Origin: Bacteroidales bacterium
GTDB taxonomy: Bacteria; Bacteroidota; Bacteroidia; Bacteroidales; Marinilabiliaceae
DNA: 40,001 bases
Direction of reading: 5' to 3'
Assembly (NCBI GenBank): GCA_017539645.1
Contig: JAFYCM010000014.1
Coordinates: 1 to 40,001 of the forward strand
Positions 10,801 through 19,436 of the stretch are shown here, in pieces. The translations under genes were made by a program, and so were the position numbers. The notes under the pieces were generated by a model. It ran no database searches, had not been told where the DNA came from, and saw nothing but the letters and a program-made list of their open reading frames with translations. How positions within the stretch are numbered: the stretch's first letter is position 1; each line of letters opens with the position of its first letter.

Positions 10801-11008
10801 CCTCCGCCTCAAGAACGTAGAGCTCAGCTATACATTACCTAAGCACATCAGCGGATTGGCTCACATGAGCGAATGCCGCATCTACGTCAATGGCAACAAC
10901 CTCATAACTTGGGATAAACTCGACAAACTCGTTGACCCAGAAAGCAACGGTTCGAACCGCTATCCTATTATGAAGACAGTCAACGTTGGTCTTAACATCA
11001 AATTCTAA
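7892..11008 (+). CDS. SusC/RagA family TonB-dependent outer-membrane transporter (first copy)
   Basis: This 1038-residue protein imports a ligand captured by its SusD partner across the outer membrane, using TonB-ExbBD energy. In order: a signal peptide ending at AFA-Q (32-33); a carboxypeptidase-regulatory-like domain (37-110, with VTGTVLDDKGQPVIGA); a TonB-box region EDIVVVGYGAQKK (115-127); a plug (about 128-240) with IAGRIPG, TINIRGRATF, PLVLVDGI and the diagnostic VYGVRGANGVMIITTKRG; then a 22-strand barrel ending in Phe. A DMNGDGFIDSRDE loop, common in this family, lies near the C-terminal third. ATG at 7892 or the second at 7898 are both possible. It sits 12 bases after the LamG gene and 6 bases before susD1. 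The ligand cannot be read from sequence. Confidence 0.96.
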   Translation: MTMQLARNIKLGMPKISAIALMSAFATTTAFAQVGQTVTGTVLDDKGQPVIGAMVIEKGTQNGTITDASGNYSLRLTTNNATITSNFIGYESQEVAVNGQQSINITLPEESVELEDIVVVGYGAQKKESVVGAISQVSSKELMSSPAANVTQAIAGRIPGVITTQTSGAPGSDDATINIRGRATFAGSGEPLVLVDGIERPFSQIAPDDIETISVLKDASATAVYGVRGANGVMIITTKRGKEQQPEVNMSANWQIQAPTRHDTYLNSYESVVLLEEALKNDGLPSQFSAEDIEMYRKSSNGELSGIDELLYPNVDWYDEVLKKTAHAQRYTVSVRGGTKRMRYYVSGEFYNQKGLVKELSNDEYDNTSSPSFRRFAFRANMDFFLHKDLTFSVNFGTRFENRRGSNTDERSDYSQIFYEMNHTPGWLFPVSYKVNFNGKEKTLYGGSSQYQGNIVAALSEGGYYKSLNTVNETNFVFNYDMHKVTEGLSFKGMMSFDYDSYYKGLYKKSFATYELNDRKNYQSIDAYNKFNTDGELEYENQSPHTEWKLYFEGQFNYARKFGAHDVTAMVLYNQNDRRYQADLAYRYQGLVGRVTYAYDERYLAEFNAGYNGSENFREGKRFGFFPAFSLGWRISQEEFMSNTNEWLTNLKLRASYGEVGNDKYYEGGTLQRFLYEENWAQKGGDYTFGTSGTSGIYEAKYPNRDVTWERAHKYNIGLEFSLWNDFLSGNVDLFRERRENILTSHLNTPEWVGVALAAGNLGETSNKGFEVELHHSQRIGEDFTYNVGATFSRAVNEIKSMDEPASKTGYRKREGHAIDQYFGLVADGFITSKNIANAAQSTFASTQVGDLNYRDMNGDGFIDSRDETAIGYSNLPEHTYSFSAGATWKGIGFNILFQGVSRVSRYYDAEAMFAFVSGGKVKEHHQDRWNPALDEATNIANAKYPLLHYDANGDHNQRGNSFFLKNGQFLRLKNVELSYTLPKHISGLAHMSECRIYVNGNNLITWDKLDKLVDPESNGSNRYPIMKTVNVGLNIKF

Positions 11009-11014
11009 GCAGAT

Positions 11015-12787
11015 ATGAAGAAAGCAACATATATATATGGACTGACAGCTCTTGCCGCTACACTCACGTTGACATCGTGCGAGGATATGTTTGGTGATTT
11101 TCTCGACAAGCAAGCCTCTAACGAGTTGACCGAAGCTGATGTGTTTGGCGATTGGGCTAACGTGGAACAGTTCCACTACGACACCTATAACTTCCTTCGT
11201 CATGGTGCTGCACGCATAGGCGAATCGTGGCTCGATGCAGCTACCGACCTTGCCGAAACGAGCTTTGCAAAAGGTGGCACGCGCACCACATTCAACATAG
11301 GTAATTACTATGGCGGTGGCGACGAACTGGAAGGCTCTTGGGAAAGCCGCTACAGAGGCATCCGCAAGTGCAACATGATTATCAATCGCATGGCAAACGT
11401 GCCTCGCGCTCTCGATATTTCTACAGAGAAATTCACAGCCGATACAGCTCGCGTAGTGGCTGAGTCGCGCTTCTTCCGTGCATATTTCTATTGGGAACTC
11501 TTCCTTCGCTATGGCGCAGTGCCCATTGTTACCGAAGTGCTCGACCCCGATGGCGACCTGCTCACTGGCTACACCGAGCGCCCAACGCTGAAGGCTTTCG
11601 TGGTAGATTTCATTCTCAACGAACTCAAGAATTGCGAAGCAAATCTCTATACGTATGAGGATGCTTGGAGCAAAAACAACGCTGGTCGTGTGTCGCAACC
11701 CGCTGCACGTGCACTCCGCAGCCGCATAATGCTATATATGGCATCGCCTCGCTACGCTGCAGAGAGCGGCATCACGTGGGCTCAAGCTGCTGAGGTTACC
11801 AAAAGCTTCATCGACGATTTCGGAGCAAACTTCTCGCTCATGACCGATGGTGCCGATGGTCTGCCAGCCTATACCAACGCTTGGCTACGTACCACCTACA
11901 CTGGCGAAAACAAAGAGATAATCTTCTTCCGCAACGATGGTACTATAGGTTGGGGCAACATCAACGTCGATACGCCAGTTGGCGAAGGTGGTCGCGGAGG
12001 CAACTGCCCATCGCAGAACCTTGTAGATATGTATGATATGGCCGATGGCTCAGCTCCATTTACCGAGTATGACGCAACGGGTGCTCCCGTCTACGATGCC
12101 AATGGCAATCCAACCATCAACACAGCAAGTGGCTACACCGATGCTAATATGTGGGAAAACCGCGATGGTCGTTTGGCTGCTACGGTGCTCTGGCATGGTC
12201 GCGTTTGGGGACAAGCTACCGACACCAAGACCAACGTCTTGAACATGATTATCGGTCAGCGCGACAACCCAATAGGTAACGCCAATGCAACACCTACTGG
12301 CTACTATATGAGTAAATACATACCAGAAACCATCTTGAGCAGCAACCATGGCGGTACGGCTTATCGTCTCTGGATTATTTCGCGCTATGCCGAGATATTA
12401 CTCAACTATGCCGAGGCCCTCAACGAAGTTGATGGACCAACAAGCGAAGTTTGCGAACTCTTGGATGAGATTCGTCATCGTGCAGGCATCACTGGCAACG
12501 TTATCGACCGCGCCGACCTCAAGACTAAAGAGGCAATGCGTAACTTCATACATAAGGAGCGCACCATCGAATTGGCTTACGAAGAGCATCGGGCATGGGA
12601 TGTGCGTCGTTGGGGTGTAGCTACCGAAGCGCTCTCGCGTCCTATATATGGCGTAGAGATTGATGCGCAAGGCGTACCTACACGCAAAGTGGCCCAAAAA
12701 CGCGTCTTCGAAGACAAGATGTACCTATATCCAATTCCTGAGGGCGAAGTTTGGAAGACAAGCATCAAAAACAATCCAGGTTGGTAA
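11015..12787 (+). CDS. SusD/RagB family nutrient-binding outer-membrane lipoprotein (first copy)
   Basis: This 590-residue lipoprotein forms the lid on the SusC barrel and captures substrate at the cell surface. The signal peptide ends in lipobox LTSC followed by Glu-Asp. Family signatures are FLDKQASNELTEADVF near the N-terminus, a tetratricopeptide-like helical core with RYRGIRKCNMIINRM and ESRFFRAYFYWELFLRYGAVP, and the C-terminal SusD_C region with RYAEILLNYAEALNE, IRHRAG and ERTIELAYEEHRAWDVRRWG. It ends YLYPIPEGEV and NNPGW, as is usual. It follows susC1 by 6 bases, so the two should form one complex. Length and motifs are normal. Confidence 0.96.
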   Translation: MKKATYIYGLTALAATLTLTSCEDMFGDFLDKQASNELTEADVFGDWANVEQFHYDTYNFLRHGAARIGESWLDAATDLAETSFAKGGTRTTFNIGNYYGGGDELEGSWESRYRGIRKCNMIINRMANVPRALDISTEKFTADTARVVAESRFFRAYFYWELFLRYGAVPIVTEVLDPDGDLLTGYTERPTLKAFVVDFILNELKNCEANLYTYEDAWSKNNAGRVSQPAARALRSRIMLYMASPRYAAESGITWAQAAEVTKSFIDDFGANFSLMTDGADGLPAYTNAWLRTTYTGENKEIIFFRNDGTIGWGNINVDTPVGEGGRGGNCPSQNLVDMYDMADGSAPFTEYDATGAPVYDANGNPTINTASGYTDANMWENRDGRLAATVLWHGRVWGQATDTKTNVLNMIIGQRDNPIGNANATPTGYYMSKYIPETILSSNHGGTAYRLWIISRYAEILLNYAEALNEVDGPTSEVCELLDEIRHRAGITGNVIDRADLKTKEAMRNFIHKERTIELAYEEHRAWDVRRWGVATEALSRPIYGVEIDAQGVPTRKVAQKRVFEDKMYLYPIPEGEVWKTSIKNNPGW

Positions 12788-12833
12788 TTATCAGGCTGTT
12801 TAGTGAAACAAAAACAGATAAAACAGAAATTAT

Positions 12834-15800
12834 ATGAATAATATATTTAAGAGTAAGACAAGCAAAGCAATGGCTTTCGCGGCACTGATGGCTGGCGTGT
12901 GCAACGCAGCCATGGCTCAGGTCGACGAAGGACAAACGCTCATTGGTCGCATTCTCGATAACACTGGGCAACCTGTAGCTGGAGCAGTGGTCAACGTTGC
13001 CGAGCAGAGCAAAATTGCACTTACCGATAACAATGGTGTGTTCACTCTCAATAATGTGAAGCTCTACGACGAGATTCTGTCGAGCAACGTGGGCTACTTC
13101 AATTCAACCGATACCGTGCGTTCGCTTAGCGATACTTTGCATATCGTTATGCAGCTCGATAAAGATTTGTATTCGCACACCATGCCGGTACCTTTTGGTC
13201 GCAAGGCTAAAAAACTGATGACCGAATCGACATCGGTAGTGTCGGGCGAAGAGCTTCAAAAGCACCCTATCACCGTGCTTCAGAATGCATTCACATCTAC
13301 TGTAAACGGTGTAGAAACATACGAATGGTCGTCGGAACCAGGTTGGACCGAGACGGCAATGTACATTCGTGGTCTACGTACTATGAATGTCAATGCGCGT
13401 CAGCCACTCGTCATTGTCGACAACGTAGAACGCGACCTTTCGTTCCTCGATGCTTTCCCTATTGAAAGTATTACGGTAATAAAAGACGCTGCAGCAGCAT
13501 CAATTTATGGTATGCGCGGTGCCAATGGTGTAATTATGGTTACGACCAAACGTGGCGAGGCTGGCAAGACGAAAATAGATTTCACTCAAGAGGTAGGTTT
13601 CCAGTTCTTGTCGGAAAAGATGGAGACACAGAACTCATATAACCAGGCTCTCACTCGCAACCAAGTGCGTTACCTCTCGGGCATGGATCCACTCTACACG
13701 GCTGAGCAGATTGAGAAATATCGCAAAGTGTGCGATGGTGAAGAACTTGAGGGTATAGATAAGTATAAATACTTCAATACCAACTGGTTCGACGTACTCT
13801 ACCGCGAGAAAGCACCTATCGTGAAGACTAACTTCCAGATTAGCGGTGGTAATGCTCGCACACGTTACTATGTATCGTTCTCATACTTACATCAAGGTGG
13901 CATGTGGAGCGAAGAGGGTACGACGTATAATAAAGACTTCAATACGCAGCACCGCCTCAACCGCTACAACTTGCGTTCGAATATCGATATTGACGTGAAC
14001 CGCTTCCTCAACGTATCGCTCGACCTTGGTGGCCGTATCGACGACATTCGTCAGCCACGTGAGGGTGTGTTCGGTCTCGTTACTTTCGGTGCTGTAGAGG
14101 CTAACCCAATGGAGCCTGTCTACTGCCCTAATGGCGAGCTCTATTCGTCGAAAACAGCCAGCAATGCTGTACGTATGTTGGCTGCATCGGGTCAGGACAA
14201 CAACCGCCGCCGCAACATATACACCACCGTTACGGCTACGGGCGACTTCGGCGAAATAATCCGCCAACTAAAAGGCTTGAAGGTTCGCTCTACCGTCAGC
14301 TTCGACTCGTTTGAAACTTTCCAATCGACACAGGACAATGGCGTAAACTCATATAACTACGACTACGCTAACCTCACCGATGCCGACCTCGAATCTATCG
14401 AGAATAACACCTTCACCTACACTCGTGATAATACCTACAGAGCACTGACAAACCCATCGGCAAATCAACGCGAATGGTATTACCACTTCAACTTCAACGC
14501 CGGTTTGTACTACGACCGCGTATTTGCCGATTTGCACACCATTAGCGCAGGTGCTTTCGTGCGTACGTATCGCAATCAGGGCAACAATGGTGATTCTTCG
14601 GAACGTCACCTCTCGCTCAATGGTCAACTTACATACGCATTCAACAATCGCTACGTAGTATCGGGTAATCTCTCACGCATGGCCAACGACAACTACGATC
14701 CCGATAATCGTTGGGGCACATTCTGGGGCTTGTCGGCAGGCTGGGTAGCAAGCGAAGAGAGCTTCGTCCGCGACCTTGGCTTCATTGACTATTTGAAGAT
14801 TCGTGCATCGTATGGTTTGGCGGGTCAGAGCAATACTGGCGCCGGTCGTTATCCATACCAAAGTACTTATGGCTCTGGCACAGGCTATGGCTATGGACAC
14901 AACGCTACTGGCGTAGGCGGTTTTGCCGAGACTGTAGCTGGCAACAAGAACAACATTTGGGAAGAGGGCAAGATGATAAACCTCGGTCTCGACTTCGACT
15001 TCTTTGGCAACAAGACGCTCTACGGCTCGTTCGATATGTTCAAAGAGTGGCGTAGCGGCATCTTGGTTAAGCGCAGCACCGTGCCTGCCATCTTAGGCGT
15101 TTCGCTTGCTTCCGACTCATACGGCAAGGCCGAATCGAAAGGTTTGGAGGCTACTCTTGGTCACATGGGCCACATCGGACCTGTTGCATACCACATCGAG
15201 GGACTTCTCACTCTCAACACCAACAAGATTACCGAGATGGACGAGACCGAGCCTAACGAAGAGTATCAGCGCAAGACGGGCGACCGCATACGTGACTACA
15301 CCGAAGTGGCAGCACTCTACGAGAGCTCATTCAACAACACCGTTGGTGGTTGGCATCAGTTCGAGTTTGTGCAATGGGCAAGCGACCCCAACAAGGTTGC
15401 TGCGAGTGCCGAAGAGGCTAAGGAAAACCACGAATTGTATCCATACAACTCAGCGTCTGGTGGCAAGCAAGCTCTTGGTACTGCAGTGTTCAAAGACCTC
15501 AACGGCGACCGCGTAATCGACGATAAGGATAAGAAACCAGCTGGCTACACCATCATACCAGAACTTATTCCTTCGGTAAATATCGGCTTCGAGTTCTTCG
15601 GCTTCGACGTTCGTTCTACGCTCACCGCCTATCTGCACCGCTCGGTATTCCTTTCGCCAGCAATAAGCTTCAGCGGTTGGTCGAATATGGGTACACACGA
15701 GGTTACAAAGGCTTGGGGCTACTACACCGACGATCCTACTGACCCTCGCAACGTAAATGCTAAGTATCCTCGCCCACTCTGGGGTGGCTACAACGCCATC

Positions 15801-16073
15801 GACTCTGAACGTGGCACAGGTACATACCACAACGATATTTGGATTAAGAATGGCAACTTCCTCGCGCTTCGCAATGTGGAAATTGGCTACTCATTGCCAA
15901 AGCACCTCATCGCTAAAGTAGGTATGACCAAATGCCGCTTCTACTTCCAAGGCTACAACCTCAAGAACTGGAGCGACCTACCTAAGGGCGTCGACCCGGA
16001 GAAGCCTATGAGCTACTGCTGGTGGTATCCGAAGACGCGTTCGTTCACCGTGGGTGTTAACCTCGGATTCTGA
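12834..16073 (+). CDS. SusC/RagA family TonB-dependent outer-membrane transporter (second copy, divergent TonB box)
   Basis: This 1079-residue protein has the SusC layout: signal peptide ending at AMA-Q (28-29), a carboxypeptidase-like domain (33-108), plug (about 125-240) with MYIRGLRTMN, PLVIVDNVERD and IYGMRGANGVIMVTTKRG, and a barrel ending in Phe. Where most SusC proteins have VVVGYGxxKK it has SHTMPVPFGRKAKKL (114-128). This matches a divergent subtype and suggests either weaker TonB contact or a different TonB partner. Sequence similarity to the first copy is limited outside the plug, so this is not a recent duplicate and probably binds a different ligand or part of one. It lies 46 bases after susD1 with no terminator between, so read-through from the upstream genes is expected. 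Confidence 0.94.
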   Translation: MNNIFKSKTSKAMAFAALMAGVCNAAMAQVDEGQTLIGRILDNTGQPVAGAVVNVAEQSKIALTDNNGVFTLNNVKLYDEILSSNVGYFNSTDTVRSLSDTLHIVMQLDKDLYSHTMPVPFGRKAKKLMTESTSVVSGEELQKHPITVLQNAFTSTVNGVETYEWSSEPGWTETAMYIRGLRTMNVNARQPLVIVDNVERDLSFLDAFPIESITVIKDAAAASIYGMRGANGVIMVTTKRGEAGKTKIDFTQEVGFQFLSEKMETQNSYNQALTRNQVRYLSGMDPLYTAEQIEKYRKVCDGEELEGIDKYKYFNTNWFDVLYREKAPIVKTNFQISGGNARTRYYVSFSYLHQGGMWSEEGTTYNKDFNTQHRLNRYNLRSNIDIDVNRFLNVSLDLGGRIDDIRQPREGVFGLVTFGAVEANPMEPVYCPNGELYSSKTASNAVRMLAASGQDNNRRRNIYTTVTATGDFGEIIRQLKGLKVRSTVSFDSFETFQSTQDNGVNSYNYDYANLTDADLESIENNTFTYTRDNTYRALTNPSANQREWYYHFNFNAGLYYDRVFADLHTISAGAFVRTYRNQGNNGDSSERHLSLNGQLTYAFNNRYVVSGNLSRMANDNYDPDNRWGTFWGLSAGWVASEESFVRDLGFIDYLKIRASYGLAGQSNTGAGRYPYQSTYGSGTGYGYGHNATGVGGFAETVAGNKNNIWEEGKMINLGLDFDFFGNKTLYGSFDMFKEWRSGILVKRSTVPAILGVSLASDSYGKAESKGLEATLGHMGHIGPVAYHIEGLLTLNTNKITEMDETEPNEEYQRKTGDRIRDYTEVAALYESSFNNTVGGWHQFEFVQWASDPNKVAASAEEAKENHELYPYNSASGGKQALGTAVFKDLNGDRVIDDKDKKPAGYTIIPELIPSVNIGFEFFGFDVRSTLTAYLHRSVFLSPAISFSGWSNMGTHEVTKAWGYYTDDPTDPRNVNAKYPRPLWGGYNAIDSERGTGTYHNDIWIKNGNFLALRNVEIGYSLPKHLIAKVGMTKCRFYFQGYNLKNWSDLPKGVDPEKPMSYCWWYPKTRSFTVGVNLGF

Positions 16074-16100
16074 TTCTAACATTCAATAAATGTTGATAAT

Positions 16101-17909
16101 ATGAAAAGCAAAATATTTATACTGACAGCTTTGGTGGGCCTCGCTTCGGCATCGTGCAGCGACTATCTCGACAAAGAGGTAGACAGATCGCTCAAAGCCG
16201 AAAACGTGTTCAACAAGTTCGACAACACGCGAGGTTTCTTGGCCAATATATATACATACTTACCCGATGCCTTCGTTGGCTATAACGACGAACAATATCG
16301 TGGTGCCAGTCGCGACTGTATGACCGACAACGCCATATCATATTGGAACGTGCACTACTATCACGGCATACAAACCGATGGCTTCTTCGCTAATAATCAT
16401 CCATTTGCATCGACATTTTGGAATAATAATTATAAGGCCATCCGCGCATGTAACATATTTATGACTTATGCCAGCCCCGATGTTATTGGAAACAAAGGCG
16501 AAGCCGATGGCGTCACAGGTGACGATGCCAACCTCTACGACCGCTATATGGCAGAAGCTCGCATCTTGCGCGCCATCTTCCACCTCGACCTCGCAAGCTG
16601 GTTCGGCGATGTAGTTGTTCTTGGCGATGATGAAGATGGCAATCCTATAGTACTTACACCTGGCGAAAGTAGCGACCTCAACCGTCCGCGCACCAACGCC
16701 GCTGACGTGTTCAAGTGGATTGCCGACGAAATGGATGCGATCAAGGATAATCTGCCATTCCGCTACTCCAACGAAGTAGAGAACTGGGGCCGCATCAATG
16801 GTGCTACGGCTTACGCAGTGAAGAGCCGCGCTTTGCTATACCGCGCTTCTAAATTGCACAACCCCGACGGCAACACCACTTGGTGGAAAGAGGCTGCTGA
16901 TGCTGCGCTCGACTTCATAAAGAAGAACGCTAATCAAAGCAATCCTTATGCTCTTTACACCAACTCCAAAGTTGACGAGATCAATGGTTGCGAACTCGAT
17001 CCGAATGCAAACTACTACAACTGCTTCGTATCTACGCCGCACCTCAATCCCGAATACATCATCAGCCGTTCGGAATGGACCACTCGCAACATCGAACGTA
17101 TGCTCTCGCCTTGTGGCTTCACTGGTGCCGAGAAGTCTATCGGCCGTACCAATCCAACTCAGAATCTCGTTGATTGCTACGAAACGGTAAATGGTCTGCC
17201 TATCGACGAAGACCCAACATACGACGCTGCTAATCCTTACGCCAACCGCGACCCACGTCTCAACCAGACAATCCTTCACCAAGGTTCTATCTGGGGCGAT
17301 GCCGAGCAAGAGGAACAGCGCCCCGTTGATGTTCGCCCCGATGGCGCCGACTATCAAGAACTTCATGGAGGTACCACAACGGGCTACTACACCAAGAAGT
17401 TCCTGAACAACATGAGCTTCAAAAAAGCTACTAACTACGTACACGCTTGCCCAATATTCCGCTATGCCGAGATATTGCTCAATGCAGCCGAAGCACTCAA
17501 CGAAGCCGGTTCTACGGGTGATGCATACGAATATGTAAACCAAGTGCGCGCTCGTGTTGGTATGCCTCCTTATGTTGGTATGAGTCAGGACAGACTTCGC
17601 GAACGCATTCGCAACGAGCGCCGCATAGAACTATGCTTCGAAGATCATCGCTTCTTCGACGAACGCCGTTGGATGCTCTTTGCCGAGAATGGTTCTGCAT
17701 CGGCAGAAAAGACTAAACCCGTACGCCAACAAGTGTTTAACCTCTATAGCATGTCTGTAGGAGGCGAAGCTGAGGCACCTACATATTCTGTAGTTCCGAA
17801 CTCAATGCACAACGTGCGTGTGTTCAACGCTCCGAAGAACTACTACTTCCCAATTCCTGAAAGCGAAGTGAAGATGGTTCCATCTCTCGGTCAAAATGAA
17901 GGTTGGTAA
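16101..17909 (+). CDS. SusD/RagB family nutrient-binding outer-membrane lipoprotein (second copy)
   Basis: This 602-residue lipoprotein has lipobox SASC followed by Ser-Asp. SusD features are YLDKEVDRSLKAENVF near the N-terminus, NYKAIRACNIFMTY, the AEARILRAIFHLDLASWFGDV segment, and the C-terminal RYAEILLNAAEALNEAG, VRARVGMPPY and ERRIELCFEDHRFFDERRW. It ends YYFPIPESEV and NEGW. It is the partner of the second SusC, 27 bases upstream, and the last gene before a strong terminator. The absence of a glycoside hydrolase, lyase or SusE/F-like gene after it is unusual for a complete polysaccharide utilisation locus. Confidence 0.95.
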   Translation: MKSKIFILTALVGLASASCSDYLDKEVDRSLKAENVFNKFDNTRGFLANIYTYLPDAFVGYNDEQYRGASRDCMTDNAISYWNVHYYHGIQTDGFFANNHPFASTFWNNNYKAIRACNIFMTYASPDVIGNKGEADGVTGDDANLYDRYMAEARILRAIFHLDLASWFGDVVVLGDDEDGNPIVLTPGESSDLNRPRTNAADVFKWIADEMDAIKDNLPFRYSNEVENWGRINGATAYAVKSRALLYRASKLHNPDGNTTWWKEAADAALDFIKKNANQSNPYALYTNSKVDEINGCELDPNANYYNCFVSTPHLNPEYIISRSEWTTRNIERMLSPCGFTGAEKSIGRTNPTQNLVDCYETVNGLPIDEDPTYDAANPYANRDPRLNQTILHQGSIWGDAEQEEQRPVDVRPDGADYQELHGGTTTGYYTKKFLNNMSFKKATNYVHACPIFRYAEILLNAAEALNEAGSTGDAYEYVNQVRARVGMPPYVGMSQDRLRERIRNERRIELCFEDHRFFDERRWMLFAENGSASAEKTKPVRQQVFNLYSMSVGGEAEAPTYSVVPNSMHNVRVFNAPKNYYFPIPESEVKMVPSLGQNEGW

Positions 17910-17933
17910 ATAGATAGATTTTTTTTCACATGT

Positions 17934-17974
17934 GAGGATAGATTCCCTAAGTGGGAGTCTATCCTTATTTGTTT
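17934..17974 (+). terminator. Rho-independent terminator closing the SusCD locus
   Basis: AGGATAGATTCCC (17935-17947) pairs with GGGAGTCTATCCT across a short TAAGT loop, a 13-bp stem with one wobble, followed by TTATTTGTTTT. It is nearly the same sequence as the hairpin at 5340-5377, in the same orientation. Confidence 0.9.
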
Positions 17975-18021
17975 TATATATATACTTGCTACTACAAAAA
18001 ATAACCAATCATACGACTTTT

Positions 18022-18489
18022 ATGGCAACAAAAGAGGAATGCTACCAATGCGCTAATTACAACGATAGCTTGTGTACGCAACAAAATGCAGAACAAAGCT
18101 ATAACTATGTTCCTTGTCAGTTTTTCAAACTACGACAAGCAAAGAAGGAAAGAGTAAAACTCGACCTAACACCTTCACAAAGCAAAAAACAACGGATGTT
18201 TTCAAAAGCATTCTCTTTTGAAGGCCGCATCAACAGAGCGGAATATGCTATTTCGGCTTTGATTTTTGTATTAGTGTGTCATTTGGGAGAAAAGATCTTC
18301 GAGGAGTCTATAATATATTGGGTGGTAGACCTCATCACGCTATACTTTTTTGCCGCCCAAAGCGCAAAACGTTGCCACGACTGCAATTATAGTGGATGGT
18401 TTCAACTTATCCCTCTATGGTGGATAGTGATTCTTTTCTACGAAGGCGATGAACATGGCAATAAATATGGCCCTGCAATCAAAAAATAG
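18022..18489 (+). CDS. DUF805 family membrane protein with N-terminal Cys cluster
   Basis: This 155-residue protein has two parts. The first 36 residues hold four cysteines (Cys7, Cys10, Cys18, Cys32), spaced like a small zinc-binding knuckle. The rest matches DUF805: the FSFEGRINRAEY entry motif, three hydrophobic segments, the SAKRCHDCNYSGWFQLIPL motif, and the closing GDEHGNKYGPA. DUF805 proteins are small inner-membrane proteins of unknown function. I chose ATG 18022 because the longer GTG start at 17932 runs through the terminator hairpin. A 9-bp inverted repeat (18486-18494 with 18505-18513) overlaps the stop codon. No operon partner is evident. Confidence 0.8.
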   Translation: MATKEECYQCANYNDSLCTQQNAEQSYNYVPCQFFKLRQAKKERVKLDLTPSQSKKQRMFSKAFSFEGRINRAEYAISALIFVLVCHLGEKIFEESIIYWVVDLITLYFFAAQSAKRCHDCNYSGWFQLIPLWWIVILFYEGDEHGNKYGPAIKK

Positions 18490-18839
18490 TAGCAATCATA
18501 TCGATGCTATTATACAAAATAAAGCGGTCTCAATAGTTTAATATTCAAGGGAAACAAATACCACAATGCATCATTAGTTTAGGTTGGCCATCCACTACAA
18601 AAGCTATGATTCGTTTCAAGAGAATTGATAATGATATTGTTGTTTATAACCCATGCGACACAGCGAAAGAAGTTCGACGGATTAGTCTCAGATACTTGTA
18701 CAATGGCGAATATCCAACTGATAGCATAGCTTCGATAATGTTTTTTGCTGCTCACCCACAAAAAGGTAAGCCTTTCACTGCCGAATTTGACTATTAACAG
18801 TGTTTGTAAGCAACTCATTGATATAGCTAAGAAATAGTT
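18490..18839. other. Intergenic region with a doubtful short frame
   Basis: Between the DUF805 gene and the flavoprotein gene is a 350-bp AT-rich gap. It holds part of the inverted repeat at the DUF805 stop and one short open frame at 18606-18797. No promoter matching TAnnTTTG was found. Confidence 0.4.
18606..18797 (+). CDS. Hypothetical small protein, possibly a gene remnant
   Basis: A 63-codon frame starts at ATG 18606 and ends 42 bases before the flavoprotein gene. The product is basic at the start (MIRFKRIDNDIVVYNP) with no signal peptide or membrane segment. I do not recognise a family. Its codon use is plausible for the region, but length alone does not prove it is expressed; it could be the truncated end of a lost gene. 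Confidence 0.3.
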   Translation: MIRFKRIDNDIVVYNPCDTAKEVRRISLRYLYNGEYPTDSIASIMFFAAHPQKGKPFTAEFDY

Positions 18840-19415
18840 ATGAACATACTTATAATAAACGGCAGCCCACGACGAAAGGGCTTGATTTCGCAGATGCTCG
18901 ACATAATGCGACAAAATGCCGAACAACATGGAAACAATATCGACACCATTTGCACCAACGACCTAAGTATAAAGCCCTGTATAGGTTGCATGGTATGTCG
19001 CACGAAAGGCAGCTGCGTGCTTGGCGAAGACGACTCGCAACGTGCTTTGGCTATGATACAAAAAGCCGATGCCGTCATCATTGGAGCGCCTTGTTATTGG
19101 GGCAATGTCCCAGGACAACTGAAGTTGCTATTCGACCGCATTGTGTATGGTTTGATGCGCGACACACCTCGTTTCCCAGAACCGCTGATGAAGGGCAAGA
19201 AATGCATTCTCGTTAGCACATGCACCACACCTTGGCCGTGGAGTGTATGGTTCAACCAGTCTCGTGGCGTAATTAGAGCACTACGCGAGATATGCCGATA
19301 TTCAGGATTCAAAATTGTGGCTACTATTGAGCGTGGTGGCACTGCTATGCATTCCGAACTGACCGATAAAGACAAGCAAAAATGCGTCAAAGCGGTGAAG
19401 AAGCTTTTATCATAG
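18840..19415 (+). CDS. NAD(P)H-dependent oxidoreductase / iron-sulfur flavoprotein-like protein
   Basis: This 191-residue protein has the flavodoxin-like fold of the NADPH-dependent FMN reductase family. The FMN phosphate loop is GSPRRKG (8-14), and GAPCYWGNVPGQLKLLFDR (82-100) matches the flavin-ring loop. A cysteine group at 47, 50, 53 and 59 (CIGCMVC then C) follows the spacing seen in iron-sulfur flavoproteins and may bind a cluster. It would transfer electrons in the cytoplasm between nicotinamide, FMN and perhaps a ferredoxin. The gene is 21 bases before the EFR1-type gene, so the two probably form one redox operon. The physiological substrate is unknown. Confidence 0.85.
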   Translation: MNILIINGSPRRKGLISQMLDIMRQNAEQHGNNIDTICTNDLSIKPCIGCMVCRTKGSCVLGEDDSQRALAMIQKADAVIIGAPCYWGNVPGQLKLLFDRIVYGLMRDTPRFPEPLMKGKKCILVSTCTTPWPWSVWFNQSRGVIRALREICRYSGFKIVATIERGGTAMHSELTDKDKQKCVKAVKKLLS

Positions 19416-19436
19416 ATATAAATAGATACGATAATT

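Noticed and set aside
10835-11698. 287-codon minus-strand frame across the susC1/susD1 junction
   Set aside because: It runs antisense through two well-supported genes and shows no recognisable motif; long antisense frames are common opposite SusC/SusD codon patterns.
16836-17543. 235-codon minus-strand frame within susD2
   Set aside because: Antisense shadow of a gene with full SusD motifs; no signal or domain of its own.
18486-18513. Terminator at the DUF805 stop codon
   Set aside because: The 9-bp stem is AT-rich, overlaps the stop codon, and has a T run only on the opposite strand.
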